Assembly: GCA_947503285.1 (NCBI GenBank)
Contig: CANNDD010000002.1
Span: forward strand, 372,001-436,000
Source of the DNA: an uncultured Croceitalea sp.
GTDB lineage: Bacteria > Bacteroidota > Bacteroidia > Flavobacteriales > Flavobacteriaceae
Direction: 5' to 3'
Length of the DNA stretch: 64,000 nucleotides
Of this stretch, positions 50,480 through 59,208 are shown piece by piece. The notes under the pieces are model-generated. The model was not told the origin of the DNA, ran no database searches, and saw nothing but the letters and a program-made list of their open reading frames with translations. Both the position numbers and the translations under genes were made by a program. The first letter of the stretch is position 1; the number at the start of each line of letters is the position of its first letter.

Positions 50480-52128
50480 TATTCTGCGTTATAATCTAAG
50501 GTCATTTTTCCTTTCGAAATGCTTTCGGCCAAAAGTAATGCATTAAAGGCATTCACCATTTTACCTGACTTCGATACTTGTGTAAACGGTTTTGAATTTG
50601 AGGCATCACCTGCCAAGATTACGTTTGTCTTTGATTGTAACCCAGACTGCATCAGTACTTTTTTTACCTGCGCTGCGGATAGATTAGGATAATAAGAACG
50701 AACCAATGCAGCGACGCCCGCTACTGCGGGAGCTGCCATTGAGGTACCGCCTTGAAATTCATATGAATTGTTTGGCATTGTAGAGTAGATTTGGTCACCA
50801 GGTGCAAAAACATCAACATTGGCATTGCCATAGTTAGAAAAGCCGGCAAGCATTTTTGAACCATATGATGGAGCCAGGGCCCCTACCGTAATTACATTCT
50901 CAGCGAACTCTGAACCGCTGTACTCATGGTCATTGGGAAAATTGGTGTTCTCTTTATCATCTAAATCATTACCATCATTTCCGGCGGCATGTACGATCAA
51001 TACGTCTTTTGCCTCGGCATATTTTATGGCCTCGTACACCCATTCGGCATTAGGGGAGAAAGACTTACCAAAACTACAATTGATGATTTTGGCCCCATTA
51101 TCGACCGCATATCGTATTCCTAAAGCGATGTCCTTATCATACTCATCACCATTGGGCACCGCACGTACACTCATCAATTCAACGTTTTTGGCCACACCGT
51201 TGATGCCGATACCATTATTGCGTTCAGCGGCGATGATACCAGCTACATGGGTACCGTGGCTTTCGTCTTCAAAACGATTTTTAGGATTGCCATTACCATA
51301 TCCCCTACTATTAAAATCATAGGGATCGTCACCTACGACTTCACGACCATTAAAATCCTTGTTCAAGTTGTAGTTCAGTTGATCACTAAAATGTTTTACC
51401 CCATCTTCGAACCCTGCTATGATGTCATCAATATTGTCATCGAATTGATACAATTGTTTGATTATGGAAACATACTGTTGCATTTCTTCGCTTTGGGGTT
51501 TGAGGCCCATTAGCTCTTCTTTGGTATAAGCGTCTTTACCTAGCTCTTTTTTAACGGCTTTATCAGCAGCAGTGCTTATTTGAAGGTACTGTTCGTATCG
51601 ATTTTTATTTTGCAATGCCTCGGGGTAGTCTTTGTCTAACTGTAATTGGGCTTTTGCCCTATCTGAGGCACTACCGACATTTAAGCGAAGCATTCTGGCA
51701 AGCTCGAGCTGCTCGTTATATGATTCCCCCAAAAAATTATAGCCATGTATATCATCAACATAGCCATTATTGTCGTCATCTTTTCCATTACCGGGCTTTT
51801 CATCATCGTTCGTCCACAAGACACCATTGAGATCCTCATGGGTCAAATCCATACCAGAGTCGAGTACCGCAACGACGACCGTTTCGCCACGTTTGTTTTT
51901 TAGAATTTCATCGTAAGCTTTGTCAACACTCATTCCGGGTATGGTGTCTGTCACTAAATCAGCATGACCCCATGCCTTTTTTTCTTCTTCACTAAGCTCA
52001 ACGATTTTGAGCGGTATGGCATCTATGTTTTCTACTGGAGTTGAGACCAATGTTGTGGCTCCGCAACCTACTAAGAAAACGCTGCTTGCGCATAATTTGA
52101 AAAAAGACTTTGAATAGGTGAGTATCAT
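50479..52128 (-). CDS. Subtilisin-like serine protease lipoprotein
   Basis: Peptidase of family S8, 549 aa. The N-terminus has a lipoprotein signal with lipobox VFLVGC (Cys22), so it is expected to be anchored in the inner or outer membrane. The catalytic triad is Asp90 (AVLDSGMD), His291 (ESHGTHVAGI) and Ser463 (GGTSMAAPAVAG), with the oxyanion Asn in HAAGNDG. The spacing between Asp and His is about 200 residues, much longer than usual. The insert at ~120-275 is helical and charged (ELARMLRLN..., DKAVKKELGKDAYTK...). That insert is a recurring feature of some Bacteroidota S8 proteins. The gene is coupled to the M1 peptidase by a TAATG overlap. Confidence 0.93.
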   Translation of the reverse strand: MILTYSKSFFKLCASSVFLVGCGATTLVSTPVENIDAIPLKIVELSEEEKKAWGHADLVTDTIPGMSVDKAYDEILKNKRGETVVVAVLDSGMDLTHEDLNGVLWTNDDEKPGNGKDDDNNGYVDDIHGYNFLGESYNEQLELARMLRLNVGSASDRAKAQLQLDKDYPEALQNKNRYEQYLQISTAADKAVKKELGKDAYTKEELMGLKPQSEEMQQYVSIIKQLYQFDDNIDDIIAGFEDGVKHFSDQLNYNLNKDFNGREVVGDDPYDFNSRGYGNGNPKNRFEDESHGTHVAGIIAAERNNGIGINGVAKNVELMSVRAVPNGDEYDKDIALGIRYAVDNGAKIINCSFGKSFSPNAEWVYEAIKYAEAKDVLIVHAAGNDGNDLDDKENTNFPNDHEYSGSEFAENVITVGALAPSYGSKMLAGFSNYGNANVDVFAPGDQIYSTMPNNSYEFQGGTSMAAPAVAGVAALVRSYYPNLSAAQVKKVLMQSGLQSKTNVILAGDASNSKPFTQVSKSGKMVNAFNALLLAESISKGKMTLDYNAE

Positions 52129-52155
52129 AGAACGTATTTAAGAATGTAATTTTAG

Positions 52156-53019
52156 TTATGTATTGAAGATTTCATTGAAGGTGTATGTTTTGTTGAATCT
52201 AACCCCTTTTTCAGTGTTTTGTAAGGTACAGAGCTCATTATGGGCATCATGTTCTAAAAAGAGCACAAAATCATTTGCTACTGCGGTGTCTAGAAACAAG
52301 GCTTTTTCTTCCAATGTTATCAAAGGTCTGGTATCATAGCCGATGACATATGCCAAGGGAATATGGCCTACCGTGGGCAGTAAATCAGCCATAAAGACCA
52401 AGGTCTTGCCCTTGTAATCGATATGTGGAATCATTTGTTTATCGGTATGGCCATCGACAAAAAGGATGTCGAACCCTAAAATTGAATTTTTTAGAAAGCT
52501 TTGCCCCTGTCTTTCGATAAATCGAAGCTGTCCGCTTTCTTGCATGGGCAACAGGTTCTCTTTTAAAAAAGAGGCTTTTTCCCTGGCATTAGGTTCGGTA
52601 GCCCATTGCCAATGGGCTTCATTCGTCCAAAACAATGCATTCTTAAAAGCAGGCTCATAACCGGTTCGGTCTTTGTTCCACTGCACGCTACCTCCGCAAT
52701 GGTCAAAGTGCAGGTGTGTCATAAACACATCGGTAATGTCATCACGATGAAACCCCAGTTTTTTCAAAGAACCGTCTAGGGTGGCATCACCCCATTGGTG
52801 ATAGTAGCCAAAGAATTTTTCAGATTGTTTGTTGCCGAGACCTGCGTCAATAAGAATGAGACGACTTCCATCTTCAATAAGAAGGCTTCTTGCCCCAATA
52901 TCAATTAGATTATTACTATCGGCAGGATTTGTTCTTGACCAAATCGTTTTTGGAACAACACCAAACATGGCGCCACCATCCAACTTAAAGTTTCCTGTTT
53001 CTACGGGGTAAAGGGTCAT
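52156..53019 (-). CDS. Metallo-beta-lactamase-fold hydrolase
   Basis: Cytoplasmic zinc hydrolase of 287 aa with the MBL-fold signature HLHFDHCGG (His102, His104, Asp106, His107). Further metal ligands are in LFVDGHTDKQM and probably DTRPLITLEEK...LEHDAHNEL. It opens MTLYPVETGNFKLDGGAMFGVVP, resembling MBL proteins of the lactonase/glyoxalase-II-like subgroup; the substrate cannot be fixed. There is no signal peptide. Its start lies 208 bp from the divergent permease gene, and the S8 protease gene follows 27 bp after its stop on the same strand. Confidence 0.88.
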   Translation of the reverse strand: MTLYPVETGNFKLDGGAMFGVVPKTIWSRTNPADSNNLIDIGARSLLIEDGSRLILIDAGLGNKQSEKFFGYYHQWGDATLDGSLKKLGFHRDDITDVFMTHLHFDHCGGSVQWNKDRTGYEPAFKNALFWTNEAHWQWATEPNAREKASFLKENLLPMQESGQLRFIERQGQSFLKNSILGFDILFVDGHTDKQMIPHIDYKGKTLVFMADLLPTVGHIPLAYVIGYDTRPLITLEEKALFLDTAVANDFVLFLEHDAHNELCTLQNTEKGVRFNKTYTFNEIFNT

Positions 53020-53227
53020 CTAAAACAAAATGACGCACAAAATAAGAAAAGCGTATTGTAATTGCTTCAAAAGCACTGGATTATTAGTCGTTTTTTAACA
53101 GAAATCGGCTAATCTACCCATGCAATATGTAGGGAACGGGTTATAAAATCATAATCAATGGGTAGAATGGAAGCCGTGTAGGATATTGGTTCAAAAAACC
53201 TATTTTTAGCATTCAGATCAAACCAAC

Positions 53228-55432
53228 TTGAAAAAATTAGAGCGTAGTTTATCATTAACCTCAGTGATTGCCATAAGTATTGGCGGTATGTTGGGAAGCG
53301 GTATTTTTGTGTTGCCCGGTCTGGCTGCGGCAAAAACGGGCTCTTCTGTTTGGGTAGCTTATCTTTTGGCCGCGATCTGCATTTTGCCGGCTGCATTATC
53401 AAAGTCCGAACTGGCAACGGCAATGCCATCTTCAGGGGGAACCTATGTGTATATCGAACGTGCCTTTGGGCCTTTATTTGGTACCATCGCAGGCTTTGGG
53501 CTATGGCTTTCCTTGCTTTTCAAAAGTGCTTTTGCCTTGGTCGGCTTTGGGGCCTACCTTTCCATTTTGGTAAATATTGATGCTGGTTTAACGAAATATA
53601 TCGCCGTTCTGTTCTTATCGCTGATTTTGTTTTTGAATATCATGGGCGTGAAGAAGGTCGGTAAAGTTCAGATTTTCATTGTTAGCCTAAGCTTGGTGAC
53701 CCTAGCCCTTATTTTGCTTTTCGGTCTTCCGAAAACCTCATCAGACCTGTTAGAACCCTTTCTGACCGATGGCAATATGGGATTGTTTTCAACGGTTGCC
53801 TTCGTTTATATTTCATATGCCGGGGTAACCAAAGTGGCCGCAATTGCAGGAGAAATCAAAAATCCGGGTAAAAATCTGCCTAGGGCGATGATTCTGTCCT
53901 TATTCATTATGACCATAATCTATGTTTCCGTTGCCTTTGTTTTGGTAGGCAATATTCCCCTTTCAGCACTGCAGACCGACATCAAACCAATTTATACCAT
54001 TGCCAGAATATTAGGTGGAAGCTATGTTGGGTATATCGCTGCCCTTATTGGGGTAATTACCCTCATATCCATGGCAAATTCCGGGGTTCTTGCAGCTTCA
54101 AGGTTCCCGTTTGCAATGGCCATAGATAAGTTGCTGCCAGAGTTTATGGGCACTATCCACAGTAAGTATTTGACTCCAGTGGTAACTATCGTAATGACTT
54201 GTTTTTTAATGGCAATGGTCATCCTCTTTTTAGAGGTAGAGAAAATTGCAAAACTCGCCAGTGCGTTTATGGTAATGATGTTCATATTGGTAAACGCATG
54301 CGTAATCGTTCTGAGGGAAACATCGGCACAATGGTACAAACCCCCATATCGTTCACCGCTTTACCCTTTTGTTCAATTGTTCGGAATTTTGAGTGGTATC
54401 GCATTGCTCATCCTTTTAGGTTCAGGCCCGATGTTGGCCATTGTCGGCATCTTTGTTCTTGGCGTTGTCATTTATTTCTTCTTTGGCAAGAACGCTACAC
54501 GAACAGGGATATTAAGAAAGTACGGACACCGCCCGGCACTGTATCTCTTATATAAAAGAAAAAGGGATAAAAAAATCGTGTATCGTAGCAACCAACCTAA
54601 AATGATGCAAAATTTAGATGGAAAACTGGCATCGGATGCCGGTGTGGTCGTACCCCTTTTAGGCAATGAAAGATCGCCTGAAATGTTGGTCGAAATCGGT
54701 GCAGCGATCAATAAGAAGGAAAAAATTCAAGTGGTCAACGTTACTGAAGTACCAAACCAAACGTTTTTAGATGCCATGGTCGAAGAAAACCCTAGGATTG
54801 CATCTTTAGAGCGAAGGGTTGCCCGTTTGGCAATGTCACAGCATATCGATGTGGATTTTGAAGCTGCGGTGACCCACGAGATATCCGATACGATCCATGA
54901 ACTTAGTAATCAAACCCATTGTGATTGGTTGGTAATGGGTTGGAACGGTAGGGCGCATAATGGAATCTTGGTAAGTAACCCGATTGGATGGTTATTGACC
55001 CACATCAACTCAAATTTCGCATTGTTCAAAGATGACGGGGTTCGCTATATTGGCAAGGTACTATTGGCCCTACGGCCCGGCAGGAGTGACCAAAATTTTA
55101 TTAATGTAGCCGATAGAATATGTAGATTCTATAACGCCTCATTGACGTTATTACATGTTGTACCCAATAATACCGAATGGGAAACGATCAATGAAATGGA
55201 ATCAAATTCAAAAAAACGCTTACTAGGGGTGAATACATCGAGCATGGTGATCATTCAAAAAGATGATGCCCCGATTGCCGCGATCTCAAAGGCCTCGGCA
55301 AGTTTTGACCTGCTTATTCTTGGTACACCACAGAAAGACAATTGGATCAGCGTTTTGTTTGGTACGGGTAAGGATAAATTTACCGAAAGATCGGCTTGTT
55401 CTGTGCTACGATTGACCATGAAAGACCATTAG
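53228..55432 (+). CDS. APC-family permease fused to Usp domains
   Basis: Membrane transporter of 734 aa. The first ~430 residues are an APC-superfamily amino acid/polyamine permease with about 12 transmembrane segments, beginning with the diagnostic AISIGGMLGSGIFVLPG. The rest (~465-734) looks like two tandem universal-stress-protein domains: VVVPLLGNERSPEMLVEIG, CDWLVMGWNGRAHN, then KVLLALRPGRSDQN and DLLILGTP. Usp domains may bind ATP or sense stress and regulate uptake. The only workable start is TTG at 53228: an in-frame TAG lies at 53207 and the next Met falls inside the first membrane segment. The gene precedes a CPA antiporter with its own C-terminal nucleotide-binding domain. Substrate unknown. 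Confidence 0.88.
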   Translation: MKKLERSLSLTSVIAISIGGMLGSGIFVLPGLAAAKTGSSVWVAYLLAAICILPAALSKSELATAMPSSGGTYVYIERAFGPLFGTIAGFGLWLSLLFKSAFALVGFGAYLSILVNIDAGLTKYIAVLFLSLILFLNIMGVKKVGKVQIFIVSLSLVTLALILLFGLPKTSSDLLEPFLTDGNMGLFSTVAFVYISYAGVTKVAAIAGEIKNPGKNLPRAMILSLFIMTIIYVSVAFVLVGNIPLSALQTDIKPIYTIARILGGSYVGYIAALIGVITLISMANSGVLAASRFPFAMAIDKLLPEFMGTIHSKYLTPVVTIVMTCFLMAMVILFLEVEKIAKLASAFMVMMFILVNACVIVLRETSAQWYKPPYRSPLYPFVQLFGILSGIALLILLGSGPMLAIVGIFVLGVVIYFFFGKNATRTGILRKYGHRPALYLLYKRKRDKKIVYRSNQPKMMQNLDGKLASDAGVVVPLLGNERSPEMLVEIGAAINKKEKIQVVNVTEVPNQTFLDAMVEENPRIASLERRVARLAMSQHIDVDFEAAVTHEISDTIHELSNQTHCDWLVMGWNGRAHNGILVSNPIGWLLTHINSNFALFKDDGVRYIGKVLLALRPGRSDQNFINVADRICRFYNASLTLLHVVPNNTEWETINEMESNSKKRLLGVNTSSMVIIQKDDAPIAAISKASASFDLLILGTPQKDNWISVLFGTGKDKFTERSACSVLRLTMKDH

Positions 55433-55472
55433 CCGACCATTTTAATTACTATTTTTACGAAAACTCAAATTG

Positions 55473-57305
55473 ATGCTTGAACTAGCGGGAATAATCATTT
55501 TAGGAATTATAGCACAATGGGTGGCCTGGCGGTTAAAGTTGCCCGCTATCTTGCCGTTGATTTTGATTGGGCTTTTAGTAGGCCCAATCGCTACATTATA
55601 CACCGAGGATGGAACAAAACTTATTGAACCGATTTGGAATGGTACTAAAGGACTTTTTCCTGGGGAAGGACTCTATTATTTCGTCTCACTTGCCATAAGT
55701 ATCATCCTTTTTGAAGGCGGGTTGACCTTGAAACGTGCCGAAATCAAAAACGTAGGGCCGGTAATCACCAAGTTGATAACCGTAGGTTCGGTAGTTACGT
55801 TTTTTGGTGCCGGAGTGGCCGCCCACTATATTTTTGGACTTTCTTGGCAGATTTCCTTTTTATTCTCGGCATTGATCATTGTCACTGGGCCAACTGTAAT
55901 AACCCCTATTTTGCGAAACATCCCCTTGAAGAAGGATGTCTCAACGGTATTGAAATGGGAAGGTATTTTAATAGACCCAATCGGGGCATTGGTAGCCGTT
56001 TTGGTCTTTGAGTTTATCAGTGTAGGGGAGGGTAGTGCCTTTACCCAAACGGCATTGATTGAATTCGGAAAGATCCTCCTGTTTGGCACCACCTTTGGCT
56101 TTACATTCGCGCACGCACTGGCTTTCGCAATCAAGAAAAACCTGATTCCGCATTATCTGATGAACGTGGTCTCCCTTTCCGTCGTGTTATTGGTGTTTGT
56201 AGAGTCGGATGTTTTTGCACACGAATCAGGGCTTTTGGCCGTTGTGGTCATGGGAATGGTCTTGGGTAATATGAACCTACCCAACCTAAAAGAGCTACTG
56301 TATTTCAAAGAGTCTTTAAGCGTTCTTCTCATCTCCATTCTTTTTATTCTTTTGGCCGCCAATATCGACATCAGCGATTTAGAATTGTTATATAACTGGC
56401 AGACCGTGGCACTCTTTGCCATTGTGGTGTTTTTAATTAGGCCATTAGGTGTTTTCTTGAGTACACAGGGGTCGGGGTTGAAGCTGAATGAAAGAATGTT
56501 CATTGGCTGGGTAGGCCCTCGGGGTATTGTAGCTGCGGGTATTGCCTCGCTTTTCGGATCCAAACTATTGGCCAAGGGTGAACCTGGCGCCGAATATATA
56601 ACGCCCCTCGTATTTATGATTGTTCTGGGCACGGTACTGCTCAACGCTACCACGGCACGTATATTCGCAAAGGTGGTCGGGGTTTTCTTGACCAAATCGG
56701 AAGGCGTGTTGATTATCGGAGCTTCAAAAGTCTCACGTTTGATTGCTAATTATCTGAAGAAAAACAAACGTCATGTGGTGCTAATAGACAATAATCAAAC
56801 GAACATTGATAAGGCGAAAAAACTGGGTATTGAGGCAATGACGGCCAATATATACGCTGATTCTTTAACGGACAATATTGAACTGAACGATATGGGATAC
56901 CTTATGGCACTCACAGGAAATTCAGATATCAATAAATTTGCCATCGACAAATTTCAAAAACAGTTTGGTGAGAACGGTGCCTTCAGAATTGTGAATACCG
57001 ACGAAATGAACGACCCGGAAAATAATCCCGAAGAAGGTCTTTTTTCACATACCGACGATTTCGTCAAATTAACGGATGCCGCCCGTAAATATCCTGCAAT
57101 CCACGAAGTGGAACTAAAGGATAAAAAACATTTCGATGAACTTATTGAAATTACCCAAAGAGATAGTGATATCGTTCCCATATTCACAAAATCCCCAGAT
57201 GGAAGTATCGAGATTATGCCCGCTAATAGTAAGGATTTTGATCCTAACAGCGAGGGGTATAAACTAGTATACCTTGGTAAAATGTTTGATGAAGACGATG
57301 AGTAA
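55473..57305 (+). CDS. CPA-type cation:proton antiporter with TrkA_N domain
   Basis: Monovalent-cation/proton antiporter of 610 aa. About 12 membrane segments fill residues 1-405. The ion-site region is GPTVITPILRNIPLKKDVSTVL followed by KWEGILIDPIGALVAVLVFE, typical of NhaP-like CPA1 members. A TrkA_N (RCK) domain starts near 410 with the Rossmann loop GVLIIGASKVSRLIANYL and acidic VVLIDNNQTN, predicting NAD(H) or nucleotide control of transport. The remaining ~100 residues are a soluble extension. ATG 55473 is used; the frame also includes a TTG one codon upstream. Together with the APC-Usp gene 40 bp before it, this makes a two-gene unit of transporters with cytoplasmic sensory tails. Confidence 0.92.
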   Translation: MLELAGIIILGIIAQWVAWRLKLPAILPLILIGLLVGPIATLYTEDGTKLIEPIWNGTKGLFPGEGLYYFVSLAISIILFEGGLTLKRAEIKNVGPVITKLITVGSVVTFFGAGVAAHYIFGLSWQISFLFSALIIVTGPTVITPILRNIPLKKDVSTVLKWEGILIDPIGALVAVLVFEFISVGEGSAFTQTALIEFGKILLFGTTFGFTFAHALAFAIKKNLIPHYLMNVVSLSVVLLVFVESDVFAHESGLLAVVVMGMVLGNMNLPNLKELLYFKESLSVLLISILFILLAANIDISDLELLYNWQTVALFAIVVFLIRPLGVFLSTQGSGLKLNERMFIGWVGPRGIVAAGIASLFGSKLLAKGEPGAEYITPLVFMIVLGTVLLNATTARIFAKVVGVFLTKSEGVLIIGASKVSRLIANYLKKNKRHVVLIDNNQTNIDKAKKLGIEAMTANIYADSLTDNIELNDMGYLMALTGNSDINKFAIDKFQKQFGENGAFRIVNTDEMNDPENNPEEGLFSHTDDFVKLTDAARKYPAIHEVELKDKKHFDELIEITQRDSDIVPIFTKSPDGSIEIMPANSKDFDPNSEGYKLVYLGKMFDEDDE

Positions 57306-57310
57306 TACTA

Positions 57311-59107
57311 CTAATCGTTCAACTTTAAAACGGCCATAAAGGCTTGTTGTGGAATTTCTACATTACCTACTTGGCGCATGCGTTTTTTGCCCTTTTTCTG
57401 TTTTTCCAATAATTTTCTTTTTCTAGAGATATCACCACCATAACATTTTGCCGTAACATCTTTTCGCAAAGCTTTGATGGTCTCCCTAGAAATAATCTTG
57501 GCACCAATCGCTGCTTGAATGGGAATATCGAATTGCTGCCTTGGTATCAGCTCCTTCAGTTTTTCGCACATTTTCTTCCCGATATGCTGGGCATTGTCAA
57601 AATGTACCAAAGCGGAAAGTGCATCAACAGGTTGTGCGTTCAATAGAATATCAACACGAACCAATTTAGAGGTTCGCATACCAATAGGGGCGTAATCAAA
57701 AGAAGCGTAGCCCTTTGATACCGTTTTTAAACGGTCATAAAAATCAAAGACAATTTCCGCCAAAGGCATATCAAATGTCAGTTCTACGCGTTGCGTGGTC
57801 AAATAGGTCTGGTTGGTAATTTGCCCCCGCTTTTCGATACATAGTGACATTACATTGCCTACAAAATCTGATTTTGTAATTATGGTGGCCTTGATATAAG
57901 GCTCTTCAACGTGATCTAGTGTAGATGGGTCGGGCAAGTCTGAGGGATTGTTCACAATGACGATCTCATCAGGATTTTTTGTGGTGAACGCGTGGTAACT
58001 TACGTTGGGTACCGTTGTTATTACCGTCATATTAAATTCGCGCTCCAAACGTTCTTGAATGATTTCCATGTGAAGCATCCCCAAAAATCCACATCGAAAC
58101 CCGAAACCTAAGGCCGCACTACTTTCAGGGGTAAAGACCAAAGAGGCATCGTTCAATTGTAATTTTTCCATTGAAGAACGTAATTCTTCAAAATCTTCGG
58201 TATCCACTGGGAAAATCCCTGCGAAAACCATCGGCTTGACATCCTCGAAACCTTCAATGGCATTTTGTGTGGGGTTATGGGCATCGGTAATGGTATCCCC
58301 TACTTTTACCTCCCTAGCATCTTTTATACCAGTAATCAAATAGCCCACATCACCGGTTGAGATGATTTGTTTTGGATGCTGGGTAAGCTTTAAGGTGCCT
58401 ATCTCATCTGCCGAATAGTCTTTATTAGTAGCAACAAACTTAATCTTTTGCCCTTTTTTGATCTCCCCATTGATAATCCTAAAATAGGTCTCGACCCCTC
58501 GAAATGGATTGTATACCGAATCAAACACCAAAGCTTGTAAAGGCTCATCTTTATTACCGTCGGGTGCCGGAATCCTTTCAATGACCGCGGTTAAGATTTC
58601 CTCGATGCCAATACCCGTTTTGGCGCTCGCGGGAATCACCTCTTCGGGATCACATCCCAATAAATCTACAATATCATCGGTTACCTCTTCTGGGTTTGCA
58701 CTTGGCAGATCGACCTTGTTGAGCACGGGTATGATCTCCAAATCATTTTCTAAAGCTAAGTAGAGGTTGGAAATGGTCTGCGCTTGTATGCTTTGTGCCG
58801 CATCTACCACTAATAGTGCACCTTCGCAAGCGGCGATTGATCGTGATACCTCATATGAAAAGTCAACATGGCCCGGGGTGTCGATTAGGTTAAGTACATA
58901 GGTCTCCCCTTCATGAACATACTCCATTTGAATGGCGTGGCTCTTGATGGTAATACCACGCTCACGTTCCAAATCCATACTATCAAGTAATTGATCTTGT
59001 TTTTCACGCTCGGTCACAGAGCCCGTAAAATCTAAAAGCCTGTCTGCCAAGGTGCTTTTACCATGGTCAATATGGGCGATAATGCAAAAATTCCGAATCT
59101 TTTTCAT
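57311..59107 (-). CDS. lepA: Elongation factor 4 (LepA)
   Basis: Ribosome-associated GTPase of 598 aa, a translation factor linked to back-translocation or initiation/assembly quality. The ATG at 59107 gives the canonical start [19 protein letters not shown]; a frame extending to 59155 runs through the promoter and is discarded. G1 is AHIDHGKS, the switch region is [17 protein letters not shown]3 is DTPGHVDF and G4 is NKVDLP. The LepA-specific C-terminal domain contains [21 protein letters not shown] and [15 protein letters not shown]. Length equals the family norm. It converges with the antiporter gene, the two stops being about 5 bp apart. Confidence 0.98.
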   Translation of the reverse strand: MKKIRNFCIIAHIDHGKSTLADRLLDFTGSVTEREKQDQLLDSMDLERERGITIKSHAIQMEYVHEGETYVLNLIDTPGHVDFSYEVSRSIAACEGALLVVDAAQSIQAQTISNLYLALENDLEIIPVLNKVDLPSANPEEVTDDIVDLLGCDPEEVIPASAKTGIGIEEILTAVIERIPAPDGNKDEPLQALVFDSVYNPFRGVETYFRIINGEIKKGQKIKFVATNKDYSADEIGTLKLTQHPKQIISTGDVGYLITGIKDAREVKVGDTITDAHNPTQNAIEGFEDVKPMVFAGIFPVDTEDFEELRSSMEKLQLNDASLVFTPESSAALGFGFRCGFLGMLHMEIIQERLEREFNMTVITTVPNVSYHAFTTKNPDEIVIVNNPSDLPDPSTLDHVEEPYIKATIITKSDFVGNVMSLCIEKRGQITNQTYLTTQRVELTFDMPLAEIVFDFYDRLKTVSKGYASFDYAPIGMRTSKLVRVDILLNAQPVDALSALVHFDNAQHIGKKMCEKLKELIPRQQFDIPIQAAIGAKIISRETIKALRKDVTAKCYGGDISRKRKLLEKQKKGKKRMRQVGNVEIPQQAFMAVLKLND

Positions 59108-59115
59108 AGAGACTG

Positions 59116-59146
59116 CAAATATAGTTCTTTTGCCATGGTGCCTCAA
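59116..59146 (-). promoter_or_regulatory. Promoter of lepA
   Basis: On the minus strand TATATTTG (59123-59116) is an exact TAnnTTTG. It is preceded by TTG with a 20-nt spacer, the same TTG-N20-TAnnTTTG geometry as the tRNA-Cys promoter. The -7 element ends 8 nt before the lepA ATG. Confidence 0.65.
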
Positions 59147-59179
59147 GAAATGCAAAAGAAGCGGTCTAAATTATTTTCT

Positions 59180-59187
59180 TAGATTTG
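59180..59187 (+). promoter_or_regulatory. -7 element of the outer-membrane receptor gene
   Basis: TAGATTTG matches TAnnTTTG exactly and ends 21 nt before the ATG at 59209. No TTG is found at the -33 position. Confidence 0.45.
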
Positions 59188-59208
59188 ACCTAGAACCCAA
59201 ACACCCCC

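Noticed and set aside
59108-59155. 16-codon N-terminal extension of LepA
   Set aside because: It includes the TATATTTG promoter element and is absent from the conserved LepA start MKKIRNF.
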